Both the position numbers and the translations under genes were made by a program. The notes under the pieces were generated by a model, which was not told the DNA's origin, did no database searches, and saw only the letters and a program-made list of their open reading frames with translations. DNA of 64,000 nucleotides from Palsa-504 sp050011155 (GTDB lineage Bacteria > Actinomycetota > Actinomycetes > Streptosporangiales > Streptosporangiaceae): positions 28,251-92,250 of the forward strand of contig JBEKJP010000009.1 of the NCBI GenBank assembly GCA_050011155.1, in the 5' to 3' direction. Below are positions 6,531 through 14,587 of this stretch, piece after piece. Each line of letters starts with the position of its first letter. Position 1 is the first letter of the stretch.

Positions 6531-7490
6531 GTGAAGGCAGCAGTCTTGCACGAGGTCGGCGGGATTCCCCGGTACGAAGATTTCCCTGACCCGGTGGCCG
6601 GCGAGGGCGAGGTCATCCTCGACGTGAAGGCGGTCGCGGTCGAGAACGTTGACAAGCTGGTCGCGGCGGGCCAGCACTACGCGAGCGGGGCGTACACCGC
6701 CCAGCTCCCCGCGATCCCCGGTTTCGACGGCGTGGGGACGCTGCCGGACGGCACCCTGGTCGGGTTCGGCCAGCCCCGCGCGCCCTACGGCGCGCTGGCC
6801 GAGCAGGCGGTGGTGGCGGCTGACCACCTGGCTCCCATCCCGGCCGGACTGGATCCGGTCACCGCGGTCGTCCTGGCCACGGCCGTCACCGGCATGACGA
6901 TCAAGACCGCGGCGGCCTTCGTCCCCGGCGAGACGGTGCTCATCCAGGGGGCGACCGGCGTGGCCGGGCGGCTGGCCGTCAAGGTGGCTCGCCTGCTGGG
7001 CGCCGGCCGGATCGTCGCCACCGGGCGCGACGACGGCGCCCTGCGCGAGGTGCGGGCCCTCGGCGCGGACGCGGTCATCAATACCGCGGTACCCGACGAC
7101 GCCCTGGCCCGGGCGTACGACGAGGCCAGGGGAGAGGGCTATGACGTCGTGCTCGATTTCCTGTGGGGCCGGCCCACGGAGATCCTGCTGCGGACGCTGA
7201 TCCCCGCGTCGTTCGGCTTCGGCCGTCCCACCCGGCTCGTTCAGGCCGGCGAGTCGGCCGGCCCGGACCTGACCGTCGCGGCGGCCAGCCTGCGCACCTC
7301 CGGCGTCGAGATCTACGGCGCGGCCAAGGGCCTGGACCCGGCCATGATGGCGGAGACCTACGGGCAGATCGTGCGCTGGGCGCAGGCCGGGACGCTCACC
7401 TTCGAGGCGCGGACGATCCCGCTCAGCGAGATCGAGGCCGCCTGGCAGGGGCCCAGCCCGCGGGGCCGCAGGCTGGTCGTGGTGCCGTGA
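6531..7490 (+). CDS. Zinc-independent MDR oxidoreductase (quinone-reductase-like)
   Basis: A 319-residue medium-chain dehydrogenase/reductase. The N-terminal GroES-like half starts MKAAVLHEVGGIPRYEDFP. The nucleotide-binding half contains VLIQGATGVAGRLAVKVARLLGA, the AxGxxG-type motif of NADPH-dependent quinone reductases. No structural-zinc cysteine cluster is present. Members reduce quinones or enones with NADPH. The GTG start has GGAGG four bases upstream. It is divergent from the TetR gene and its start lies just past the second operator, so induction by the TetR ligand, possibly its own substrate, is likely. The substrate is not determinable. Confidence 0.85.
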   Translation: MKAAVLHEVGGIPRYEDFPDPVAGEGEVILDVKAVAVENVDKLVAAGQHYASGAYTAQLPAIPGFDGVGTLPDGTLVGFGQPRAPYGALAEQAVVAADHLAPIPAGLDPVTAVVLATAVTGMTIKTAAAFVPGETVLIQGATGVAGRLAVKVARLLGAGRIVATGRDDGALREVRALGADAVINTAVPDDALARAYDEARGEGYDVVLDFLWGRPTEILLRTLIPASFGFGRPTRLVQAGESAGPDLTVAAASLRTSGVEIYGAAKGLDPAMMAETYGQIVRWAQAGTLTFEARTIPLSEIEAAWQGPSPRGRRLVVVP

Positions 7491-7493
7491 CCG

Positions 7494-8906
7494 CTAGCCC
7501 ACCAGGGTCTTGACCGCGGCGGTCAGCTCGGTCATCGCCTTCTTCGCGTCGGCGAAGTACATGCTGGTCTTGGGGTTGAAGTACAGCTCGTTCTCCATCC
7601 CGGCGTAACCGGTACCCATCGAGCGCTTGACCACGATGATCGACTTGGCCTGGTCCACGTCCAGGATCGGCATGCCGGAGATGTCGTTGCCCGGCCGCCG
7701 GGCGGCCGGGTTGGTCACGTCGTTGGCCCCGATGACCAGCGCCACGTCGGCCCGGGCGAACTCCGGGTTGATCTCGTCCATCTCCTTGAGCTGCGGGTAC
7801 GGCACGTTCGCCTCGGCCAGCAGCACGTTCATGTGGCCGGGCATCCGGCCCGCCACCGGGTGGATGGCGTAGCTGACCTCGATGCCGTGGTCCTCCAGGG
7901 TCTTGGCCAGGTCGGCCACGCCGTGCTGCGCCTGCGCGGCGGCCAGGCCGTAACCCGGCACGATGATCACCTTGGACGCGTAGGCCAGCTGGATGGCCGC
8001 GTCGTCGGCGGCGATCGCGCGAACCTGGGCGTCCGCGGCCACGGCGGCCGCGATCGCGCTGTCCCCGGTGCCGAACCCGCCCACGATGATGTTGGCCAGC
8101 GACCGGTTCATCGCGTCGGCCATGAGCTTGGTCAAGATGCTGCCGGACGCGCCCACCAGCGCGCCGGCCACGATCAGGGCCCAGTTGGCGATGACGAACC
8201 CGGCCATGGCCACCGCGGTTCCCGTGAACGCGTTCAGCAGCGAGATCACCACGGGCATGTCCGCGCCGCCGATCGGCAGCACCATCATCACGCCGAACGC
8301 CAGCGAGGCCAGCACCACGACGAGCAGGGCGGGCAGGCTGGCCGTGGTCAGCATGAACGCGGCCGCGCCGATGGCCACGGCGGCCAGGGCCACGTTGAGT
8401 ATCCGGCCGCCCTTGAAGATGATCGGCTGGCCGCTGATCATGCCCTGCAGCTTGCCCGCGGCGACGATAGACCCGGAGAACGTGACCGCGCCGATGATGA
8501 CGTCGAGCAGGGTGAACACCGTGGTGCTGCCGAGCACGCCGCCCGCGTTGGCCTCGGACTCGATGTAGCCGTAGATCGCGACCAGCGCGGCGGCCCCGCC
8601 GCCGACCGCGTTGAACGCCGACACCAGCTGCGGCATCGCGGTCATCTGCACCGTCCGCGCGGTGTACAGGCCGATCGCGGAGCCGATCAGGGCGCCGGAG
8701 ATCAGCACGATCCAGCCGGCCGCGGTGACCGTGCCGTCGTGGATGAGCAGGACGAGCGTGACGATGCCCGCGATCACCATGCCCGCCATGGACACCTGGT
8801 TGCCCCGCCGGGCGGTGGCCGGGCTGTTCATCATGTGCAGGCCGATGACGAAGCACGCCGCCGCCAGCACGTAGACGAGCTGGATGCCGCCGGTGAACCC
8901 GCTCAC
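7494..8906 (-). CDS. pntB: NAD(P) transhydrogenase subunit beta
   Basis: A 470-residue membrane protein: about nine hydrophobic segments (residues 10-270), then the NADP(H)-binding domain III with VIIVPGYGLAAAQAQH, IHPVAGRMPGHMNVLLAEA, VALVIGANDVTNPAA and the final KRSMGTGYAGMENELYF. It couples hydride transfer from NADH to NADP+ with proton entry, supplying NADPH. The GTG start overlaps the TGA of the preceding subunit by four bases. It ends three bases from the convergent oxidoreductase gene. Confidence 0.96.
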   Translation of the reverse strand: MSGFTGGIQLVYVLAAACFVIGLHMMNSPATARRGNQVSMAGMVIAGIVTLVLLIHDGTVTAAGWIVLISGALIGSAIGLYTARTVQMTAMPQLVSAFNAVGGGAAALVAIYGYIESEANAGGVLGSTTVFTLLDVIIGAVTFSGSIVAAGKLQGMISGQPIIFKGGRILNVALAAVAIGAAAFMLTTASLPALLVVVLASLAFGVMMVLPIGGADMPVVISLLNAFTGTAVAMAGFVIANWALIVAGALVGASGSILTKLMADAMNRSLANIIVGGFGTGDSAIAAAVAADAQVRAIAADDAAIQLAYASKVIIVPGYGLAAAQAQHGVADLAKTLEDHGIEVSYAIHPVAGRMPGHMNVLLAEANVPYPQLKEMDEINPEFARADVALVIGANDVTNPAARRPGNDISGMPILDVDQAKSIIVVKRSMGTGYAGMENELYFNPKTSMYFADAKKAMTELTAAVKTLVG

Positions 8907-9256
8907 GATCTCGGCTTCCCGTCCAGCTCGGCCTGCGGCCCGGTCTCGACCGGAGGCCCTGCTGCCTGAGGCTGGGCCTTGCGCCGGAACATCTTCAGCA
9001 TCCGCTCGGTCACCACGTAGCCGCCGACCACGTTGGCGCTGGCGAAGACCGCGGCGATGAAGGCCAGGATGTAGCCCACCACGGTGTGCGCCGTCACCCC
9101 GATCAGCAGCGCGCCGGCCAGCACGATGCCGTGGATCGAGTTGGTCGCCGACATCAGCGGCGTGTGCAGCGTGGCCGGTACCTTCCCGATGACCTCGAAG
9201 CCGACCAGCAGGGCGAGTATGAAAATGGTCAGGTCAGTGACTAGGGCCGTCGACAC
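8903..9256 (-). CDS. pntAB: NAD(P) transhydrogenase subunit alpha, membrane part
   Basis: A 117-residue protein with three or four hydrophobic helices (residues 5-20, 40-57, 62-85), including PLMSATNSIHGIVLAGALL. It corresponds to the membrane C-terminal half of PntA when that subunit is split. A polar tail of about 30 residues follows. The GTG start lies inside the end of the upstream pntAA gene (23-base overlap). This three-gene split form is common in actinobacteria. Confidence 0.94.
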   Translation of the reverse strand: MSTALVTDLTIFILALLVGFEVIGKVPATLHTPLMSATNSIHGIVLAGALLIGVTAHTVVGYILAFIAAVFASANVVGGYVVTERMLKMFRRKAQPQAAGPPVETGPQAELDGKPRS

Positions 9257-10454
9257 CGTCGTCTCCCTCGCTCGTCTGGGGCTCAGCAGGCGCCGGCTGG
9301 GCCGGCCGCAAGAGGCTGGCCACGCCGGGGTGCACGACCGCGCCGTCGTGCGTGATCACCACGCCGGCCTGGATCTCGTCGCTGGTGTCGATGGCCAGCG
9401 CGCCGTTCCTGGTCAGGTGCAGCAGCAGCGCCGAGATGTTCCGCGAGTACGCGGCCGAGGCCGCGGCCGGCACGGTGGCGGGCAGGTTCTCGGCGCCCAC
9501 GATCGTGACCCCGTTGCCGGTGACGACCGTCTCGCCGGGCTGCGAGCCGGACACGTTCCCGCCCAGCGCGCTGGCGCCCATGTCGACGATGACCGAGCCG
9601 GGGGACATGGCCTTGACCGCGTCCTCGGTCACCAGCAGCGGCGGCCGGCGCCCCGGCACCTGCGCGGTCGTGATCACCACGTCGTGCCGGGCGATATGGC
9701 CGGTCAGCTCGTCTTGCTGGGCCTGCCGCTCCTCGCCGGTCAGCTCGCGGGCGTAGCCGCCCTCGCCCGCCGCGGAGCCGACCGAGGCCAGCTCGAGGAA
9801 CGTGGCCCCGAGCGAGGTGACCTCGTCTTTGGAGCTGGGCCTGATGTCGTAGCCGCTCACCAGCGCGCCGAGCCGCCGGGCGGTGCCGATGGCCTGCAGG
9901 CCGGCTACCCCGGTGCCGAGCACGAGCACCTTGGCCGGCCGGGCCGTGCCCGCCGCGGTGATCAGCATCGGGAAGAACCGGGCGTACTCCCCGGCCGCGA
10001 CCAGGACGGCCTTGTAGCCGGCCACGTTGGACTGGGAGGTGAGCGCGTCCATCGGCTGAGCCCGGGACAGCGTGCGCGGCAGCCCGTCCAGGCTGATCGC
10101 GGTCACCCCGCGGGCGGCCAGCGTCGCGGCCAGCGCGGGGTCGGCCAGCGGGGCGAGCATGCCGATGACCGCCTGGCCCGGCCTGAGCTCGCTCATCGTC
10201 CCGGGCTCGGGGCGGGTGACGGTGAGGATCACGTCGGCGGTCCGGTAGATCTCGGCGGCACTGACGATCGAGGCCCCGGCGTCGGCGTAAGCGGCGTCGG
10301 GCAGCCAGGCGCCGTCTCCCGCGCCGCTTTCCACCAGCACGTCGATCCCGGCCGGCCGCAGCCGGCCGATCGCGTCAGGGACCAGGGCCACCCGGCGCTC
10401 GCCGGGCGAGGCCTCCCTGACGACAGCTGCCTTGAGACGCGCGTCCGTATCCAT
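9234..10454 (-). CDS. pntAA: NAD(P) transhydrogenase subunit alpha, soluble NAD-binding part
   Basis: A 406-residue protein with the N-terminal alanine-dehydrogenase-like domain (REASPGERRVALVPDAI) and a Rossmann core VLVLGTGVAGLQAIGTARRL (about residues 182-201), then YDIRPSSKDEVTSLGA and VIVDMGASALGGN. It is domain I, which binds NAD(H). The ATG at 10454 follows GGAGG by about ten bases. It is first in the pntAA-pntAB-pntB operon. The promoter should lie between 10455 and 10640, to the left of repeat copy A. Confidence 0.95.
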   Translation of the reverse strand: MDTDARLKAAVVREASPGERRVALVPDAIGRLRPAGIDVLVESGAGDGAWLPDAAYADAGASIVSAAEIYRTADVILTVTRPEPGTMSELRPGQAVIGMLAPLADPALAATLAARGVTAISLDGLPRTLSRAQPMDALTSQSNVAGYKAVLVAAGEYARFFPMLITAAGTARPAKVLVLGTGVAGLQAIGTARRLGALVSGYDIRPSSKDEVTSLGATFLELASVGSAAGEGGYARELTGEERQAQQDELTGHIARHDVVITTAQVPGRRPPLLVTEDAVKAMSPGSVIVDMGASALGGNVSGSQPGETVVTGNGVTIVGAENLPATVPAAASAAYSRNISALLLHLTRNGALAIDTSDEIQAGVVITHDGAVVHPGVASLLRPAQPAPAEPQTSEGDDGVDGPSH

Positions 10455-10642
10455 CTATCCCCGGACCTCCCGTTCTGCGGGGCCGCCGGAATCTGACCAT
10501 GCCCATCATGGTCCAGCCCGGCGAGGGCCTTACGCCGCAGCCCGGTGGCCCGGAGGTCGTCCCGGTAGCCAGCCCGCGGCTAAAGGAACACTACCGGGGG
10601 CTACCGACCAGCCTGCGTCTCAGCACGCAGATGCAGACTCTG

Positions 10643-10753
10643 TTTCCCCCGCGAGCCAAAGGGCGCCGGCCCTGTCTGGACTGAGGAGCGCGGAGCCTGC
10701 GACGAGCGACGAGGGAAGACAGGGCCTGAAAGGCGCCCGGAGGCGAGCGGGGG
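10643..10753 (+). repeat. Dispersed hairpin repeat, copy A (full length)
   Basis: A nested imperfect palindrome with three stems: CCCCCGC (10646-10652) with GCGGGGG (10747-10753); GGGCGCC (10661-10667) with GGCGCCC (10732-10738); and GGCCCTGTCT (10668-10677) with AGACAGGGCC (10717-10726). The loop holds TGAGGAGCGCGGAGCCTGCG and ACGAGCGACGAGGGA. Copies B, C and D are at 52304, 56812 and 5613. It lies immediately beyond the ndgR stop codon, so it could act as its terminator. The rest of the ndgR-pntAA gap (10455-10642) shows nothing else. Confidence 0.85.
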
Positions 10754-10754
10754 A

Positions 10755-11471
10755 TTATGTCTCGGCCCGGAGGAGCTGGGTTATCTTGTCGCCGGCGGCG
10801 ACTACGGCGGCGGCGTGTATCCGGCCGGGGGAGCGGGTCAGGCGCTCGATCGGCCCGGATACCGAGATGGCGGCGAGCACCCGGCCGGCCGGACCGCGGA
10901 CCGGGGCGGACACCGAGGCGACGCCGGGCTCGCGCTCGGCCGCGGTGGCGGCCCAGCCGCGCCGGCGGACCTGGGCCAGCGTGGTGACGGTGAACTTGGC
11001 GCCGCGCAGGCCGCGGGACATCCGGGCGCCTTCCTCCCAGGCCAGCAGGACCTGGGCCGCCGAGCCGGCCGTCATCGGCAGCGCGGCACCGACCGGGACG
11101 GTGTCGCGCAGCCCGCTGGCCCGCTCGGCCGCGGCCACGCAGATGCGCGCGTCCGCGTGCGCCCTGTACAGCTGCGCGCTTTCCCCGGTGACGTCCCTGA
11201 GCTGCGTCAAGATGGGCTGCGCGATGGCGAGCAGGCGGTCTTCCCCGGCCGCCGCGGCCAGTTCGCCGATCCTAGGGCCGAGCACGAACCGGCCCTGCGT
11301 GTCGCGAGCCAGCATGCGGTGGCTCTCCAGCGCGACGGCGATCCGGTGCGCCGTCGGGCGGGCCAGGCCGGTCGCCTTGACCAGCTGGGCCAGCGACGCC
11401 GGGCCGCTTTCCAGCGCCGACAGGACGGATATCGTCTTGTCGAGGACGCCGACTCCGCTAGAGTTGTTCAT
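10755..11471 (-). CDS. ndgR: IclR-family regulator, NdgR type
   Basis: A 238-residue IclR protein. It has an N-terminal winged helix (LVKATGLARPTAHRIAVALE) and a C-terminal effector domain with ESAQLYRAHADARICVAAAE, SGLRDTVPVG and EPGVASVSAPVRGPAG. It closely resembles the actinobacterial NdgR/AreB group, which controls leucine biosynthesis and other amino-acid genes. The ATG at 11471 (MNNSSGVGVLDK) matches the usual family start; the frame also runs upstream to 11507. It is divergent from leuC with a palindrome in between. Inference: it regulates leuCD and itself. Confidence 0.93.
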   Translation of the reverse strand: MNNSSGVGVLDKTISVLSALESGPASLAQLVKATGLARPTAHRIAVALESHRMLARDTQGRFVLGPRIGELAAAAGEDRLLAIAQPILTQLRDVTGESAQLYRAHADARICVAAAERASGLRDTVPVGAALPMTAGSAAQVLLAWEEGARMSRGLRGAKFTVTTLAQVRRRGWAATAAEREPGVASVSAPVRGPAGRVLAAISVSGPIERLTRSPGRIHAAAVVAAGDKITQLLRAET

Positions 11472-11486
11472 GTAATGAATACTGCC

Positions 11487-11503
11487 GTCTCGGAATGCGA
11501 GAC
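11487..11503. promoter_or_regulatory. Probable NdgR operator upstream of leuC
   Basis: GTCTCG-GAATG-CGAGAC is a perfect 6-bp inverted repeat with a five-base spacer, placed in the 52-bp gap between the divergent ndgR and leuC starts. Its position makes it the natural site for the IclR protein; no consensus was computed. Confidence 0.6.
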
Positions 11504-11523
11504 GCAAGCTGAAGGGAGAGAGC

Positions 11524-12966
11524 GTGATGGCCGGGAACGCGCACCGTACGCTCGCCGAGAAAATCTGGGACGCCCACGTGGTGCGCAGCGCGGAGGGCGA
11601 GCCCGACCTGCTCTATATCGACCTTCACCTGCTGCACGAGGTGACCAGCCCGCAGGCGTTCGACGGGCTGCGGGCGGCCGACCGCAAGGTACGGCGCTCG
11701 GACCTGACCATCGCCACCGAGGATCACAATGTGCCGACCACCGGGATCACCGGCCCGGGCGTGCCGCTGTCCGGTCCCGGTAGCCCGGTTACCGACCCGA
11801 TCTCCCGCACCCAGGTCGAGACGCTGCGGAAGAACTGCGCCGAGTTCGGCATCCGGCTGTACCCGATGGGCGACGCCGACCAGGGCATCGTGCACGTCAT
11901 CGGCCCACAGCTCGGGCTGACCCAGCCGGGCCTGACGATCGTGTGCGGCGACAGCCACACCTCCACCCATGGCGCGCTCGGCGCGCTCGCCTTCGGCATC
12001 GGCACCAGCGAGGTCGAGCACGTGCTCGCCACCCAGACGCTGCCGCAGGCCAAGCCCAAGACGATGGCCATCACGGTGGATGGCACGCTGCCCGCGGGCG
12101 TATCGGCCAAGGACCTGATCCTGGCCATCATCGCGAAGATCGGCACCGGCGGCGGGCAGGGCTACGTGCTTGAGTACCGCGGCTCCGCCATCCGCGCGCT
12201 GTCCATGGCGGGCCGGCTGACCGTCTGCAATATGTCCATCGAGGCCGGCGCCCGGGCCGGGCTCGTGGCCCCGGACGACGTGACGTTCGAGTACCTGGAG
12301 GGCCGGGCGCACGCGCCGTCGGGGGCCGCCTGGGAGAGCGCGCTGGACTACTGGCGCAGCCTGCCTACCGACCCGGACGCCGCCTTCGACCGCGAGGTCG
12401 TCCTCGACGCGGCCACGCTGACACCGTACGTGACCTGGGGCACCAACCCCGGGCAGGCGCTGCCGCTGGCGTCGTCGGTGCCAGACCCCGACTCGTTCGC
12501 CGACCCGGGCGCCCGGGCCGCCGCGGAGCGCGCGCTGACCTACATGGACCTCAAGCCCGGCACCGCGCTGCGCGACGTCGCCGTGGACACGGTTTTCGTC
12601 GGCTCCTGCACTAACGGCCGGATCGAGGACTTGCGGGCCGCCGCCTCGGTGCTGCAGGGCCGCAAGATCGCGCCGTCGGTCCGGATGCTGGTCGTGCCCG
12701 GCTCGATGGCCGTGCGGGCCGAAGCCGAAGCCGAGGGACTGGACGCGGTGTTCGCCGCGGCGGGCGCCGAGTGGCGTTCGGCGGGCTGCTCGATGTGCCT
12801 CGGCATGAACCCGGACAAGCTGGCCGCGGGCGAGCGCAGCGCGTCCACCTCCAACCGCAACTTCGAGGGCCGCCAGGGCAAGGGCGGGCGCACCCACCTG
12901 GTCTCGCCCGAGGTCGCTGCCGCCACCGCCGTCACCGGCCACCTGGCCGCACCAGCTGACCTGTAA
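11524..12966 (+). CDS. leuC: 3-isopropylmalate dehydratase large subunit
   Basis: A 480-residue aconitase-family protein that isomerises 2- to 3-isopropylmalate in leucine synthesis, together with LeuD. Motifs: VCGDSHTSTHGALGALAFGIG, FVGSCTNGRIEDL and GCSMCLGMNPD. The cysteines of SCTNG and CSMC are the expected 4Fe-4S ligands. AAGGGAG (11512-11518) precedes GTG 11524 by five bases and ATG 11527 by eight; either may be used. It forms an operon with leuD 30 bases on, and is divergent from ndgR. Confidence 0.97.
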   Translation: MMAGNAHRTLAEKIWDAHVVRSAEGEPDLLYIDLHLLHEVTSPQAFDGLRAADRKVRRSDLTIATEDHNVPTTGITGPGVPLSGPGSPVTDPISRTQVETLRKNCAEFGIRLYPMGDADQGIVHVIGPQLGLTQPGLTIVCGDSHTSTHGALGALAFGIGTSEVEHVLATQTLPQAKPKTMAITVDGTLPAGVSAKDLILAIIAKIGTGGGQGYVLEYRGSAIRALSMAGRLTVCNMSIEAGARAGLVAPDDVTFEYLEGRAHAPSGAAWESALDYWRSLPTDPDAAFDREVVLDAATLTPYVTWGTNPGQALPLASSVPDPDSFADPGARAAAERALTYMDLKPGTALRDVAVDTVFVGSCTNGRIEDLRAAASVLQGRKIAPSVRMLVVPGSMAVRAEAEAEGLDAVFAAAGAEWRSAGCSMCLGMNPDKLAAGERSASTSNRNFEGRQGKGGRTHLVSPEVAAATAVTGHLAAPADL

Positions 12967-12996
12967 CCCGGCCGATCCGTCAAGGGAGCCTGAACC

Positions 12997-13590
12997 ATGG
13001 AACCGTTCGTCACCCACGCCGGCCGCGCGTTGCCGCTGCGCCGCAGCAACGTGGACACCGACCAGATCATCCCGGCCGAGTACCTCAAGCAGGTGAGCCG
13101 GACCGGCTTCGGCAAGGGCCTGTTCGCCGCCTGGCGTGAGGACCCCGCCTTCGTGCTCAACCAGCCGCAGTACGAGGGCGCGACCATCCTGGTGGCCGGC
13201 ACCGACTTCGGCACCGGCTCGTCCCGCGAGCACGCGGTCTGGGCCCTGACCGACTACGGCTTCCGGGCCGTGATCGCCCCGCGCTTCGGCGACATTTTCC
13301 GCGGCAACTCCACCAAGGCCGGCCTGCTGCCGGTCATCCTGCCCGAAGCCACCGTGGCCGCGCTGCAGGACGCCATCGAGGCCGACCCGGCCATCGAGGT
13401 CGTGGTCGACTTGGACAACCGCGTCGTGCTGGCCGAGGCGGCCGGGATCAAGGCGCCGTTCGAGATCGACGACTACACCCGCTGGCGGCTCATGGAAGGC
13501 CTCGACGACATCGGCCTGACCCTCCGTCACGTCGACGACATCACCACCTTCGAGCGCTCACGCCCCAGCTTCCTCCCTGTCACTACCTGA
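12997..13590 (+). CDS. leuD: 3-isopropylmalate dehydratase small subunit
   Basis: A 197-residue swivel-domain partner of LeuC. RSNVDTDQIIPAEYLK near the N-terminus and GTDFGTGSSREHAVWAL are the substrate-specificity and anion-binding segments. The length is normal. AAGGGAG lies nine bases before the ATG. It is the last gene of the leuCD operon. Confidence 0.97.
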   Translation: MEPFVTHAGRALPLRRSNVDTDQIIPAEYLKQVSRTGFGKGLFAAWREDPAFVLNQPQYEGATILVAGTDFGTGSSREHAVWALTDYGFRAVIAPRFGDIFRGNSTKAGLLPVILPEATVAALQDAIEADPAIEVVVDLDNRVVLAEAAGIKAPFEIDDYTRWRLMEGLDDIGLTLRHVDDITTFERSRPSFLPVTT

Positions 13591-14179
13591 AACACCAGCA
13601 CCCGGTCGGCCCAGAACGCCAATGCGAGCAGGCGCACCACGGGTACCGTTCGTCCCGCGATCAGAACGCTCACTCGAGAAAAGTGGCACTCATGTGCCAT
13701 CGAGTCGGCCCACAGCGGCGCGGCCGGTGATGGGGCGGCGCGATCCGGCGGTCGGCCCCCCGAGACCCCCGCCTCTGCCGCCCTGGCCCCGCCGACCCCC
13801 TCCCTGCCAACCCGGGGCCTGGCCCCCTGCGGCCCCCTGGCCCCCCAGCGCGGGGACTCGCGCTGTGGCGTCCGCCGGCGCCGCGGGGTGGAGCCCGTTG
13901 CCCGGCCGGCAAATCTCACGTTCGAGGCGCGGAAAGTGCTTCGGCGACGTTGATCACGCTTCTGACCTAGGGTGTAAGCGCAAGGTAATCGATAACCGGC
14001 ATTTGATTACATTGCGTATAACCACTGGATGCAGGGGCGTGTGAGATTGGCCGACACGCCGGCCAATCTGGCCATGGTTATTGTGCAACGGCGTTTGATC
14101 GCCTACTTTCGGGCAGGTCAGAGGTCGCGAACCCTAATCGGAGCCCACGCGACCTGTGGGGGAAGCGCAGGAGTGAACC
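13591..14179. other. leuD-hup gap with probable hup promoter
   Basis: No gene is convincing; the open frames at 13527-13919 on the minus strand are shadows of C-rich DNA. A promoter-like pair TTGATC (13950-13955) and TGTAAG (13973-13978), 17 bases apart, could drive hup, leaving a leader of about 200 bases. AGATTGGCCG (14044-14053) and CGGCCAATCT (14060-14069) form a 10-bp hairpin in that leader. Confidence 0.5.
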
Positions 14180-14467
14180 ATGAACAAGCGTGATCTGATC
14201 GACGCGATCTCAGGACGGCTGGGGGACAAGAAATCCGCGGCCGAAGCTCTGAACGCGGTGCTCGAGACCATCCAGTCCGCCGTAGCGAGCGGTGACAAGG
14301 TAGCCATCACCGGGTTCGGCGTTTTCGAGAAGAGCGAGCGCCCGGCTCGTACGGCCCGTAACCCCGCCACCGGCGCGACCATCGAGGTGCCCAAGTCCTC
14401 GGTGCCCAAGTTCCGCCCCGGCGCGGACTTCAAGGCCCTCGTCAACGGTGACAAGCCGAAGAGCTAA
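14180..14467 (+). CDS. hup: HU-family DNA-binding protein (short form)
   Basis: A 95-residue histone-like protein covering the full HU/IHF fold: MNKRDLIDAISGRLGDKKSA, GFGVFEKSERPARTARNPATG (the beta-arm with the DNA-intercalating proline) and PKFRPGADFKALVNG. It lacks the long lysine/alanine tail of the mycobacterial HupB type, so it is the short HupA-like form that compacts and bends DNA. GGAG lies nine bases before the ATG. It is monocistronic, with a hairpin after it. Confidence 0.96.
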   Translation: MNKRDLIDAISGRLGDKKSAAEALNAVLETIQSAVASGDKVAITGFGVFEKSERPARTARNPATGATIEVPKSSVPKFRPGADFKALVNGDKPKS

Positions 14468-14491
14468 GTAAGAAGAAATAAGAAGAAGTAA

Positions 14492-14540
14492 ACGGCCGCG
14501 GGTGGCGTCCGGGACTACCCCGGCGGCCGCCCGCGGCCGT
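14492..14540 (+). terminator. Terminator after hup
   Basis: ACGGCCGCGGGTGGC (14492-14506) pairs with GCCGCCCGCGGCCGT (14526-14540), 15 pairs including one G-U. It starts 25 bases after the hup stop; no strong U-tract follows. It may also serve ddl, which ends at 14588 from the other side. Confidence 0.75.
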
Positions 14541-14587
14541 ATCTGTAAACACGGAACCAAACACGGAACACGGCCAGCGTGACAGGC

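Noticed and set aside
11458..13530. 690-codon minus-strand frame opposite leuCD
   Set aside because: leuC and leuD are complete and conserved on the plus strand; the opposite frame has no family features.
14461..14490. AAGAA-rich run after hup as part of a coding extension
   Set aside because: It follows an in-frame TAA and contains further stops; it is the spacer before the terminator.
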